From NCBI RefSeq assembly GCF_021739485.1, contig NZ_JAJFNK010000038.1:1-48730 (forward strand): a stretch of DNA of 48,730 nt, read 5' to 3'. This DNA comes from Alicyclobacillus tolerans. Lineage in GTDB: Bacteria > Bacillota > Bacilli > Alicyclobacillales > Alicyclobacillaceae. Position numbers and translations under genes: made by a program. Below the pieces are notes generated by a model. It made no database searches and had not been told where the DNA came from. It saw only the letters and a program-made list of their open reading frames with translations. Shown here in pieces: positions 27,621 to 36,375 of this stretch. Positions within the stretch are counted from its first letter, which is position 1; every line of letters begins with the position of its first letter.

Positions 27621-28928
27621 ATGAAAAAGAAGCTTTTGGCCTTTGGTTTGTTCAGTGCAGCGACTCTAGTGGTGGCGGGATGTGGCACTACAAATGCAAC
27701 GTCAACAACCGGAAACTCATCAGGGACCAACAACACAATGACCTCTGGTTCCGGGTCGACTGGCAGCCTTGTGAAAATTCAGTTGTGGGAATCGCACTCC
27801 AGCGGACCCGTAGCCAAGGCGGAACAGCAACTCGTCCATCAATTCAATGCCTCCCATTCCACAGTACAGGTGAGTTTAAACGTCACCCATGCCTCCAAAA
27901 AGGCACTTGCCGCCGTCACTGCCGGAACTCCACCGGTCCTAGCAGAAATCAGCCACTACATCGGAAAATACGTCAGCGCCAAATCTTTGCTGAACCTGCA
28001 GTCGACGGCGTCTGCCCGTCCACAGCAGTTTTGGCCGGGTGTTGCCAAAAACACAACCTGGGGAGGCAAGCTTTACCGGTACCCGGCTGACGTTAAAGTG
28101 GAGGAACTCTATTACAACAAAGCGTTGTTTAAAAAGGCAGGAATTTCTTCTCCGCCTTCGACGTGGCCGCAACTGGCCTCTGATTTGCAGAAACTCAAGT
28201 CCGTGGGGGTCATTCCAATGGGCTTTAAGGATTCTTCCGCACACATTCTCTCTGCGTTTATTTCAAACGGGGGCAGTCTGTTTTCCAACGCGGCCCACAC
28301 CAAAGCCCAGTTTGACAACGCTGCGGGTCTCACTACGTTCAATTACTTTAGAAACCTGTACCAAAACAAGGACATGGTATTCGGCCACGGGAACACCATG
28401 CGCGCGGATTTCGGAGCGCAGAAGATGGCCATTGTCGACGGCACGTCTGCAGGCTACCAGAAGATTCTTGCGGCGACTGGCGGTAAATTTCAAATGGGGG
28501 CGTTCGCGTTCCCGGCGGGTACATCGGGTCACAGCGGCGGCATCGTTCAAGGACTCGGTTTCGTGTTGTTCAACGGAGTGAGCAAAGCGGACCAACAGGC
28601 CGCATGGACGTTTGTCCATTGGTTTAACGAACCTGCTCAGCAAGCGTATTGGGCCATGCACAGCGGCTTTGCACCGACAACCCCGGCTGGAGAAAAGGCC
28701 ATTCCATCCAGTTGGTTGGCGGCCAACCAAGGAGAGGCCGTCTCGATTCAAATTCTCAAGTCTGTAGATACCGTCGCGCGGCCAAACACGGATGCATACG
28801 CAGAAGTGCAAAGTGCACTGGATTCTGCCTTTTTTAATGCAGTCACTGGGAAGCAATCTGTGGCCAGCGCTCTAACCAACCTGGATACTCAGGCGAATCA
28901 ATACCTGGGAGGGAAATCCGCTCTGTAG
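27621..28928 (+). CDS. Extracellular solute-binding lipoprotein, sugar ABC importer
   Basis: 435 residues from ATG 27621, with GAGGAG nine bases upstream. Lipoprotein signal ending VVAGC, then a Ser/Thr/Gly-rich linker (about residues 25-50). The family 1 binding-protein fold shows KIQLWESHSSGPVAKAEQQLV, a hinge LYRYPADVKVEELYYNKALF and a C-terminal AWTFVHWFNEPAQQAYWAMHSGFAPT. The spacing and motif resemble UgpB-like proteins for glycerol-3-phosphate or oligosaccharides; the substrate is unproven. Order permease-permease-binding protein is reversed from the commoner arrangement. Confidence 0.93.
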   Translation: MKKKLLAFGLFSAATLVVAGCGTTNATSTTGNSSGTNNTMTSGSGSTGSLVKIQLWESHSSGPVAKAEQQLVHQFNASHSTVQVSLNVTHASKKALAAVTAGTPPVLAEISHYIGKYVSAKSLLNLQSTASARPQQFWPGVAKNTTWGGKLYRYPADVKVEELYYNKALFKKAGISSPPSTWPQLASDLQKLKSVGVIPMGFKDSSAHILSAFISNGGSLFSNAAHTKAQFDNAAGLTTFNYFRNLYQNKDMVFGHGNTMRADFGAQKMAIVDGTSAGYQKILAATGGKFQMGAFAFPAGTSGHSGGIVQGLGFVLFNGVSKADQQAAWTFVHWFNEPAQQAYWAMHSGFAPTTPAGEKAIPSSWLAANQGEAVSIQILKSVDTVARPNTDAYAEVQSALDSAFFNAVTGKQSVASALTNLDTQANQYLGGKSAL

Positions 28929-28981
28929 TTCTCATATTGGACGAAGTCTTGCTTTTTTGACGCAAGAGGAAAAACGCATCT

Positions 28982-29014
28982 ATCCACAGTGCCGTCATGG
29001 ACTGTGGATATTTT
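28982..29014 (+). terminator. Terminator of the ABC importer operon
   Basis: A 9-bp stem ATCCACAGT (28982-28990) / ACTGTGGAT (29001-29009) with a 10-nt loop, followed by ATTTTG. Confidence 0.7.
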
Positions 29015-29115
29015 GCATTAAATGAATAATTTTGGAATGTTCATTTTGAGAGAGTGACGTATAATTATATTTCGTGTATAGAAATACGTTTTCAGATTGC
29101 TTAAGAGGGGTTAAC

Positions 29116-30624
29116 GTGAAAAATTCAGCTGTTCATGAAAAAACTTCAGATACACGGCAGAAGAGTCACTTGCCATCGACTTCCGGGCCTCCAGTGAATC
29201 CCTGGATGGTACTGTCCGTCACGAGTCTTGGCGTGATTTTGGTGATGGTCAACTTAGGTGGACTGAACGTGGTTCTTCCGACCATTGCGCGTCACTTTCA
29301 TGCAGGAGCCGCGATCGCGAACTGGATCTTGTTGTCGTTTATGTTGGTCAACACGGTCTTGATCTTGGTCTTTGGCCAGTTTTCCGACTCCTTTGGCCGG
29401 AGAAAACTGTATTTGCTGGGCATGGGCTTGTTTACCGTCGTTAGTTTAGCGATAGGATTTGCTGCAAACGTGTGGATTTTCCTAGCTTTGCGCGCATTGC
29501 AGGCGGCGGGTGGAGCCCTTATTATCACGAACAACACGGCACTCATCACGGACGCTTTTCCACAAGCCTCACTGGGCAAGGGACTTGGCATCAACGTGTT
29601 GGTCAGCTCGGCGGCTCAACTGGCAGGTCCGGTCATTGGCGGCGTCATCGCGTCGCAGTTCGGATGGCAATGGGTGTTTTGGTTTGGCGTACCCATCGGC
29701 GTCATCGGCGTGTTATGGGGTATTGTGGTTCTGCGTCATTTGCCTTCCAAAGGCTCAGGAAAGGGAATCGACTGGTGGGGCGGAATCGTCACGTTTGTTG
29801 CACTGAGCGGACTGATTGTGTCGTTGTCCGAAGGAAGTTCACTGGGCTGGCGTAGTTTTGCGGTGTTGGTCGGTTTCGGACTGTTTATCGTGTTGACCCC
29901 GCTTTTGATCTGGCTGGAGCGACGGGCCGTCACGCCGATGTTTGACTTTACACTGTTTCAGGACCGGCCTTATACCATGGCCAATGCAGCAACGTTTCTC
30001 AATGCGTTCGCCCGGGTGTCCGTCGTTCTGCTTGCGAGTTTGTATATGCAATCGGTGATGCACCTGGACACGTTTTGGGCAGGGATTGAAGTGATTCCCG
30101 TGACGTTGGGCATGCTCATCGCTTCCCCGCTTGCGGGTTCGTGGAGCAGTAAAGTCAGTGCTCGCGTCCTCTCTACGCTTGGACTTGGCATTAGCGCAGC
30201 GGGGCTCATTGTTTTAATGCTGGAGTTTCGTCCGGACGCGATGTACCTTCCCATCGGGTTGGGTATGGGTTTCGTCGGTTTCGGGTCAGGGCTGTTCCTG
30301 ACGCCCAACACGCGATCTATCATGACGGCAGTTCCAGCGGGCAGGCGAGGGTTTGCGAACGGGCTGAGGTCGATGCTGCAGAACATGGGTCAAGTATTGA
30401 GCACGGCCATTTCCTTGACGATTGTCACCGCTGCATTGCCGCGTCGAGTCCAGGATGCGGTTTATGCCGGCAGTGTCAGTCGGCTGTCTGCACACGACAT
30501 GGCGCTCATCACGAATGGATACCGGTGGGCATTTTTTGCGCTGTTGGTGGCCACGGGGCTTGGCATGGGAGCTTCTTTGCTGCGCGGGCAACGGCGTTCA
30601 TCCATCACCCGCCATGCCGATTAA
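29116..30624 (+). CDS. MFS efflux transporter, DHA2 (14-TM) family
   Basis: 502 residues from GTG 29116, with AGAGGGG five bases upstream; GTG 29074 has no SD. Fourteen membrane helices. LNVVLPTIARHFHAGAAIANWIL (TM1 start) and LVFGQFSDSFGRRKLYLLG (motif A) identify the DHA2 group, and GINVLVSSAAQLAGPVIGG is the antiporter motif C region. It probably exports a drug or toxic metabolite by proton antiport. The TAA stop overlaps the stop of the convergent kinase in a shared TTAA. Confidence 0.92.
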   Translation: MKNSAVHEKTSDTRQKSHLPSTSGPPVNPWMVLSVTSLGVILVMVNLGGLNVVLPTIARHFHAGAAIANWILLSFMLVNTVLILVFGQFSDSFGRRKLYLLGMGLFTVVSLAIGFAANVWIFLALRALQAAGGALIITNNTALITDAFPQASLGKGLGINVLVSSAAQLAGPVIGGVIASQFGWQWVFWFGVPIGVIGVLWGIVVLRHLPSKGSGKGIDWWGGIVTFVALSGLIVSLSEGSSLGWRSFAVLVGFGLFIVLTPLLIWLERRAVTPMFDFTLFQDRPYTMANAATFLNAFARVSVVLLASLYMQSVMHLDTFWAGIEVIPVTLGMLIASPLAGSWSSKVSARVLSTLGLGISAAGLIVLMLEFRPDAMYLPIGLGMGFVGFGSGLFLTPNTRSIMTAVPAGRRGFANGLRSMLQNMGQVLSTAISLTIVTAALPRRVQDAVYAGSVSRLSAHDMALITNGYRWAFFALLVATGLGMGASLLRGQRRSSITRHAD

Positions 30625-32543
30625 TCCCTGCGGTGAATGGGTAGGGAGATTTCCACGGTCGTTCCAACGCCTTCCTCACTCAAAATCTGGATTTCACCGC
30701 GATGGGTTTCGATGATTTTAAACGTGATCATCAAACCCAGCCCGGTGCCTCGCTCTTTGGTCGTATAAAACGGTTCCCCTAAACGTGGGATGCGCATCTC
30801 GGGAATTCCGCATCCAGAATCGATAAAGCGGATGAACACGGTGTGTTCGTCCTTGCGCTTGGCTTCAACCGTAATTTCTCCTCCGGAAGGCATGGCTTCC
30901 ACGGCGTTTTTCAGAACATTGAGGAAGACCTGTTTCAATTGATTTGCGTCGCACTCTATCGGTGGCAGGTTCGCATCCACATGCGTTTGAATCCCGACGT
31001 TGTTCATAATTCCTTGAGTGTTGACCAACGCGATCACGTCCTGGAGCAGGGACTGGACGTTGTTGCTGCGAAACGCCACGGCCTGTGGTTTCGCAATCAT
31101 CAGAAACTCTGTGATAATGCTTTCGATACGTTGGAGTTCGGACAGCATAATGGAACAGTACGCCGCGTTGTTTGGCTGTTCTGAGATGAGCTGGACGAAT
31201 CCTTTTAAAGCGGTCAGTGGATTTCGAATTTCGTGTGCGACTCCGGCAGCGAGCTGGCCGACGACAGCGAGTTTTTCGGATTTTTGCAGAAGTTGCTGGC
31301 TCAGTTTTTGCTCGGTGATGTCTAGCAGCGTCCCGATGACGGCGGGCTTCCCCCGGTAGGTGCTTCGGCTTCCAAGAACCTCGACCTCGATGGTTTTTCC
31401 GCTTTTTGTCCTGCCGTGGACTTGGAAACGTATGCTGTGCATCTCACCTTGGATGCGCGCGCGAATCTTTTCCTGGCAAAACTCTTGGTCTTCGGGCGCA
31501 GCAAGCTCCCATGCAGGTCGGCCTAGGATTTCGTGTGGCGCATATCCGAAAATTTCACAGAACTTCGGGTTGACGTAACTGTATCGGCTGTTTTGAATGA
31601 TGTACACGCCGACTAAAGCCTTTTCCACCAGGCTGCGGTATTTGGCTTCGGTTTCCTTGAGCTCCGTCATGTCCTTGCCGATGCCAAAAGCGCCGACATT
31701 GTTCCCGTGAACGATAATGGGGACGCGTTTGACGCTGAGGTGCCTACGGCTTCCATCCCGGCGGCGAATCGTGACATCGTAGCTTTGCGGCATTCCTTGC
31801 ATCACCTTTTGTTCGCTGCGCTCAACGCGAGAGCGATGCTCTGGGATGACGATGGCTTTTCGCTTTGCAGTATCCTGCAGTTCCTGGTAAGTGAATCCCG
31901 TGATTCTCTCAGTAGCCGCGTTGGCCGCCAACAGGTTGCCTCCGAGGTCTGTTTCATAAATCAAGTCCGGGTTGTAGTCAATGAGTGAACGGTACTGTTG
32001 CTCTTTGATTTCCATAGTTCTCCAGTGCAGCAGCATGTCCAGCATCAGTGCAACTTGCTGGGTACACGTTCCGATCGCGCTTGCATCGTCGTCTTCAGAC
32101 GGTTCACCTCGAGCGAGAATCAGTGCGCCTCGCACCCGCTCTTGCATCTGCAACTTCCACACTCCAATTTGCGCGGGACGATACGAGACAAACAAATCCC
32201 TCAACTCGGTGGAGAAGCTTGAGGGTAAACTGGCCGTGTCGGACCATCCATCGTTCACTTCTGAAAACAGGTCCTGAGCTTGGATGTGGTACTCGGTCAT
32301 AAAATTTTGCAGTTTAGGCTGTATTTCTTCAAACACGCCCCATGCTGCGTACACCATACACGGGACGTCGTTTCCCTCAACCTGGCTTATGGACAGTCGC
32401 TTCTGATAAACGAAGCACCCTGAATCTGCGCGGAAGATGTCCCGAAGTGCAAGGGAAGCGTGGTGTAAAAGCTCTCGACCGCGCGTCGCGTGTATCCATT
32501 GACGCGATCGCACAATAAACTCGGATAGCTGCTCCATCTGCAA
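30621..32543 (-). CDS. Soluble PAS-PAS sensor histidine kinase (sporulation-kinase-like)
   Basis: 640 residues, TTG 32543 with AAGGTGG about eight bases upstream. No membrane segment. An N-terminal GAF-like region (1-180), then two PAS domains (about 190-310 and 310-425; LIDYNPDLIYETD, YVNPKFCEIFGYAPHE), HisKA with phosphoacceptor H437 in AHEIRNPLTALKG, and an HATPase (NAVEAMPSGGE, DSGCGIPE, GTGLGLMITFKIIETHRG). The layout matches KinA/KinE-type kinases that feed the Spo0 phosphorelay. No response regulator is adjacent, as expected for an orphan sporulation kinase; the assignment to that pathway is inference. Confidence 0.93.
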   Translation of the reverse strand: MQMEQLSEFIVRSRQWIHATRGRELLHHASLALRDIFRADSGCFVYQKRLSISQVEGNDVPCMVYAAWGVFEEIQPKLQNFMTEYHIQAQDLFSEVNDGWSDTASLPSSFSTELRDLFVSYRPAQIGVWKLQMQERVRGALILARGEPSEDDDASAIGTCTQQVALMLDMLLHWRTMEIKEQQYRSLIDYNPDLIYETDLGGNLLAANAATERITGFTYQELQDTAKRKAIVIPEHRSRVERSEQKVMQGMPQSYDVTIRRRDGSRRHLSVKRVPIIVHGNNVGAFGIGKDMTELKETEAKYRSLVEKALVGVYIIQNSRYSYVNPKFCEIFGYAPHEILGRPAWELAAPEDQEFCQEKIRARIQGEMHSIRFQVHGRTKSGKTIEVEVLGSRSTYRGKPAVIGTLLDITEQKLSQQLLQKSEKLAVVGQLAAGVAHEIRNPLTALKGFVQLISEQPNNAAYCSIMLSELQRIESIITEFLMIAKPQAVAFRSNNVQSLLQDVIALVNTQGIMNNVGIQTHVDANLPPIECDANQLKQVFLNVLKNAVEAMPSGGEITVEAKRKDEHTVFIRFIDSGCGIPEMRIPRLGEPFYTTKERGTGLGLMITFKIIETHRGEIQILSEEGVGTTVEISLPIHRRD

Positions 32544-32588
32544 AGCCTAACCCACCTTTATATCGACAAAACCAACCGGAGAAACCTG

Positions 32589-32632
32589 CCCTTGAGACCC
32601 AATCTACCATCCCTTTAGACCCAATCTACCAT
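32589..32632 (-). repeat. Tandem 22-bp direct repeat upstream of the PAS kinase
   Basis: Two adjacent 22-bp copies differ at one base; the shared block is ATGGTAGATTGGGTCT, followed by AAAGGG or CAAGGG. The first ends about 46 bp from the kinase start. The two-helical-turn period suits a regulator binding on one DNA face. Confidence 0.7.
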
Positions 32633-33039
32633 GCTTCGGATTGTAAATCGATAGATTTGAATTAAATGTTAGTTCAAACAGGTCTCGACGAATTTGAGGC
32701 TGAAAGAGTATGTTGTAACCGGGGATACCTGCAGGAGTATCACAGGAAGCAAGGTCTCTTACATGGATTCAAGCCGTCGCAGGACACAATACGGGTGCAG
32801 GCTTCGGCTGTTTTTTGCGAATTTAGTCGCATCGGACCATGGTATGAGACTTCGTGTGGTTTATAATGAGAGAACTGCAATACATGACTCGCTCAGTCAA
32901 CTTTAGGTTCGGACGTAGCGAACTCCCACTTTTCCTGCAAGCGGTACCTGGAATACAGCAGACGGGCGTCCAGGCATGAGCACCAGTTTGCTGGCCAAAA
33001 GGTTCCTGGCCAAAGGGTTTGTCGCGAGAGGAGATTGTC
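32633..33039. other. Intergenic region upstream of NRAMP-like gene
   Basis: About 400 bp with no supported gene. A short GC stem with a TTCG loop followed by six T lies near 32801-32818 and might end a small transcript, but its stem is only three to four pairs. No known metal riboswitch pattern was found. Confidence 0.35.
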
Positions 33040-34290
33040 ATGTCGGATTCCGTTTTAGACCGTTCACCGGTTTGGGGTTGGAGACGCCTGGTGTTGTTTT
33101 TGTTCGCATTTGGGCCTGGGTTGATGGTCATGCTTGCGGACACGGATGCCGGCAGTGTCATCACGGCAGCGCAATCGGGCGTGCAGTGGGGGTATCAGAT
33201 GATTTTGCCTCAAATTATTCTGATGCCCATCCTGTACTTGGTGCAGGAGGTCACTGTGCGACTCGGACTGGTGACTGGAAAAGGGCACGGCGAATTGATT
33301 CGCGAGCACTTTGGCATGAAATGGGCAATGCTTTCGGTCATGACCTTGTTTACGGCATCGGTTGCCGCCTTGGTGACGGAATTTGCGGGCATTGCTGGGG
33401 TGAGTGAACTCTTTGGGGTTCCCAAGTCCGTCAGTGTCTTGGTTTCGACGGCTTTGCTGGTGCTCGTTGGTCTGTCGGGCAGTTATCGCCGGGTGGAACG
33501 AATTGGAGTCGCGTTTGGGTTGTTTGAATTGCTCTTTATCGTTGCCATGTTCATGGCTCGCCCACACGTGTCCGAAATCGTTCATAAAATGACGTCTGTT
33601 CCTTTAGGGAACCCAAGTTACCTGTACCTGCTCGCCGCGAATGTCGGGGCTGTGATTATGCCGTGGATGGTGTTTTACCAACAGGGGGCTGTCATCGACA
33701 AAGGGCTTGGGCCCAGTCACCTCAAGGCTGCGAGGCGGGATACTCTTTTTGGGGCCGTGATCACGCAACTCATTATGGTGGCTATTGTCGTTGTAACAGC
33801 GGCGACCATTGGACGGGCTCCTATGAAAGAGTCTCTGCGAACGGTACAGGAAATTGCAAACGCGCTGGCGCCGTTTCTCGGCTTGACCGGTGCGAAGGTG
33901 GTTTTCGGGTTAGGTATGATGGGCGCAAGTTTCATTGCTGCCCTCGTCGTTTCCATTGCGGGTGCTTGGGGCATCGGGGAGGCTTTTGGCTTTCGGCACA
34001 GTCTCAACTGCAAAGTTTCAGAAGCCAAGGGGTTTTACTTCGTTTATACTCTAGCCCACGTAGGCGGGGCAGTACTGGTGGTGGCCAGCGTAAACCTGGT
34101 CCAATTGAACATTGGCATCGAGGTCATGAACGCCATGCTTCTCCCTGTCGTACTTGGCTTTCTTCTGGCTTTGGAAGCAAAGGCCCTTCCCAAAGAATGG
34201 CGAATGAAAGGATTTTATAAGTACACCGTTTGGCTGGTTTCTGCAATCGTGATGGGTTTTGGGTTGTACATGACGTTTACTGTCCTGTAG
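33040..34290 (+). CDS. NRAMP (SLC11)-family transporter with altered metal-site motifs
   Basis: 416 residues from ATG 33040, with GAGAGGAG six bases upstream. Eleven membrane helices. The topology and the FGPGLMVMLADTDAGSVITAAQSG segment align with NRAMP TM1, but the usual DPGN is DTDAGS. The TM6 motif MPHNLYLHS is replaced by MPWMVFYQQ, so the conserved His and Asn are lost. NRAMP proteins import Mn or Fe with protons; NRAMP-related Mg transporters are known with changed TM1/TM6 ligands. The substrate here may be a different ion, or not a metal. Alone in its transcription unit. Confidence 0.85.
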   Translation: MSDSVLDRSPVWGWRRLVLFLFAFGPGLMVMLADTDAGSVITAAQSGVQWGYQMILPQIILMPILYLVQEVTVRLGLVTGKGHGELIREHFGMKWAMLSVMTLFTASVAALVTEFAGIAGVSELFGVPKSVSVLVSTALLVLVGLSGSYRRVERIGVAFGLFELLFIVAMFMARPHVSEIVHKMTSVPLGNPSYLYLLAANVGAVIMPWMVFYQQGAVIDKGLGPSHLKAARRDTLFGAVITQLIMVAIVVVTAATIGRAPMKESLRTVQEIANALAPFLGLTGAKVVFGLGMMGASFIAALVVSIAGAWGIGEAFGFRHSLNCKVSEAKGFYFVYTLAHVGGAVLVVASVNLVQLNIGIEVMNAMLLPVVLGFLLALEAKALPKEWRMKGFYKYTVWLVSAIVMGFGLYMTFTVL

Positions 34291-34389
34291 AGCCATCGAA
34301 CCGCGTTTTACTTGGGTTGACTTTTCACTCGTTAGTCACTTGACGAGTTTCCGAGTCCGGCGTAGAATCTTTGAGTAACGAAATTCTAG

Positions 34390-34462
34390 GACCTCGTATA
34401 GTGCTGGGGATATGGCTCAGCAGTCTCTACCAAGCGACCGCAAAGCGCTTGACTACGAGGAC
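34390..34462 (+). promoter_or_regulatory. Purine riboswitch aptamer, guanine class
   Basis: P1 pairs CCTCGTA (34392-34398) with TACGAGG (34454-34460). The core has GGGGATATGGCTC, CAGTCTCTACC, AAGCGACCGCAAAGCGCTT (P3) and GACTA. The base equivalent to position 74, C34453 in GACTA, is a C, indicating guanine/hypoxanthine binding rather than adenine. It precedes a purine-type NCS1 permease. Confidence 0.95.
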
Positions 34463-34515
34463 GCGTGGGTTTACAAATTCGGTTCGCAGTCGGCAATCGC
34501 GTGGGGCACGTTTTT
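34461..34515 (+). terminator. Candidate expression-platform terminator of the guanine riboswitch
   Basis: ACGCG at 34461-34465 can pair with CGCGT at 34498-34502, and a short CGTG-GGG-CACG hairpin is directly followed by TTTTT at 34511-34515. Which fold is used is not clear. Confidence 0.5.
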
Positions 34516-34706
34516 AACACCTACGGCGTTCCACCAACGGGCAGCGCACAGGCACAGCGTATCGTTGTGTTCGGTGTGCAATTGCACTTGTACGTATTTT
34601 AATTTTTGCGCAGCCCGTTGATTGCCGCTTGAAATCCACTGTGGTCTAGTGGATTCCGAATTTGGACGAACAACACCCGGCGCCTCGATGGTAGAGCTCA
34701 CTAGAG

Positions 34707-34731
34707 CCCGTCGCTGGCGGCGGGTTATTTG
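34707..34731 (+). terminator. Second candidate terminator before the NCS1 permease
   Basis: CCCGTCG (34707-34713) pairs with CGGCGGG (34718-34724) around CTGG, followed by TTATTTG. It lies 28 bp before the permease start. An 8-bp hairpin AATCCACT/AGTGGATT at 34633-34655 lies upstream. Confidence 0.6.
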
Positions 34732-34758
34732 TATTCGGAGATTAGGAGGGGTAAGGCC

Positions 34759-36228
34759 ATGAGTGAGACATTATCTGCTGCCTCGACAAATACTACAAAA
34801 ACCGGGGCGTTTCAACTCGAGACTGAGGGAACCGGGGTCATCGCTGAAAGCAAGCGCCACGGCGTTCCTAAAGAGTTGTTCTTTGTGTGGTTTGCCGCTG
34901 TACTGACCTTCACGGGAGTCGTGACTGGACAGTTGTTTACAGCGTTGGGCCTTAATGTTTGGGAAAGCCTGCTTGTTGCTCTAATTTGTTCGCTTTCATT
35001 CGCCGTGTTGGGCTTCGCGTCGGCTACGGGTCCGAAGGCTGGGACTGTGACGCTGACGATCTCGAGATCGGCTTTTGGTCCTCACGGCAACAAGGTTCCG
35101 GCGTTTTTCAGCTGGTTGACTGCTGTTGGCTGGGAAAGCGTCACAATGGTCTTGACCGTTTGGGCTTTCTTAAGCCTGGCTCAATACGTGGGCATTCCCT
35201 CGACCGGGGTGGGCCCAACCGTGATTGCGCTCATTATAACGCTGATTCTGACCTACACGGTTCCGATTTTAGGGCATAGTACGCTGCTCACCATGCAGCG
35301 CGTCTTGGCCTTTGTGCTGGCGATTTGCGCCGTTATCGTAGTCTTCGCGATTTTACCGCATGTGCATTGGGGCTTTTCAACCCCCGTCAAAGATATGGCT
35401 GCTGCAGGGTCTTTTCCGACCTTTATCTTGGCATTGTCGATTGGGCTTGCTAGCACGTTTTACGGCTGGGTGAACTTTGCCGCAGACTATTCCCGCTATT
35501 TGCCTGTGAACACCCCGACCCGCCGCATTGTCGGTGTTACATTCGCGGGCGGTGGAATTGCCAACTTTGTCATGATGGGCGTCGGTATCTTACTGGGCAC
35601 GTTTGTCAGTGCGTCGGCGTTCTCTTCGAACCCGGTCATGGCCATCGCCAAAGCCGTACCATCCTGGGCAGCCGTGCCGTTTTTGCTGGCTGTCATCGTG
35701 GGGGACATCACCGCGAACTACCTGAACGCGTACAGTTCCGGAATGAGTTTTCTGTCCATGGGCATTCGCTTGCGCAGGTATTGGGCGGTTGTCGTAGACG
35801 GTATCATCTGTACGGCGCTGGCTGTCTATGCGCTGTTCTTTTCGCCGGACTTCGTCACGTACTTCCAAAACTTCCTGGACTTAATGATCACGGTCATCGG
35901 TCCATGGGCCTCCATCTTTTTGGTTCATCACCTCCTGGTCAAAGGAAAGTACGATGCAGAGGGTTTGTCCCATCAAGGTCCTCAATTTGCATATTGGTAT
36001 AGCGGAGGAGTCAATTGGAGAGCCATGATTTCCTTCATCATCGGGGTTGTGGCGACGTTTTACACGGCGAATGGCGCGCTCTGGGCCAGTCCGCTGTCCA
36101 AAGCCTGGTTTGGCGGAGCTGACTTGACTGCATTTGCAGCACCGATTGTCACCGGAATTGTTTACTATTTGCTCTCGGCCCGGCGTACCTCAGCAGCGCC
36201 TCTTGCCGTAAAGTCGGTGCAAAACTAA
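34759..36228 (+). CDS. NCS1 family purine/cytosine permease
   Basis: 489 residues from ATG 34759, with AGGAGGGG seven bases upstream. Twelve membrane helices; the NCS1 pattern includes KELFFVWFAAVLTFTGVVTGQ, LTISRSAFGPHGNKVPAFFSWL and ADYSRYLP. NCS1 proteins take up nucleobases or related heterocycles. The upstream guanine-class riboswitch argues for guanine, hypoxanthine or xanthine as the physiological substrate. Monocistronic, with a strong terminator after it. Confidence 0.95.
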   Translation: MSETLSAASTNTTKTGAFQLETEGTGVIAESKRHGVPKELFFVWFAAVLTFTGVVTGQLFTALGLNVWESLLVALICSLSFAVLGFASATGPKAGTVTLTISRSAFGPHGNKVPAFFSWLTAVGWESVTMVLTVWAFLSLAQYVGIPSTGVGPTVIALIITLILTYTVPILGHSTLLTMQRVLAFVLAICAVIVVFAILPHVHWGFSTPVKDMAAAGSFPTFILALSIGLASTFYGWVNFAADYSRYLPVNTPTRRIVGVTFAGGGIANFVMMGVGILLGTFVSASAFSSNPVMAIAKAVPSWAAVPFLLAVIVGDITANYLNAYSSGMSFLSMGIRLRRYWAVVVDGIICTALAVYALFFSPDFVTYFQNFLDLMITVIGPWASIFLVHHLLVKGKYDAEGLSHQGPQFAYWYSGGVNWRAMISFIIGVVATFYTANGALWASPLSKAWFGGADLTAFAAPIVTGIVYYLLSARRTSAAPLAVKSVQN

Positions 36229-36270
36229 AGGTTTTGGCCGTTATAGACGCGAGGGCCTGAGAAAACGTTC

Positions 36271-36306
36271 AAATGAGGAGCGCCGCCATGGCACTCCTCA
36301 TTTTTT
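36271..36306 (+). terminator. Terminator of the NCS1 permease gene
   Basis: A perfect 10-bp stem AAATGAGGAG (36271-36280) / CTCCTCATTT (36294-36303) with an inner GCC/GGC pair and a T-run to 36306. Confidence 0.9.
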
Positions 36307-36375
36307 CTGTGTTTTTGGCTCTCAGAGTCTCTGAGGTCGATTCAACGCCTCGGTTTCAATGCCACGGGCCTCGGC

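Noticed and set aside
32666..32906. Short overlapping frames before the NRAMP-like gene
   Set aside because: No SD, no conserved pattern, and they overlap each other in different frames.
34412..34621. 69-codon frame starting in the guanine aptamer
   Set aside because: It lies over the riboswitch core and expression platform, with no SD or protein pattern.
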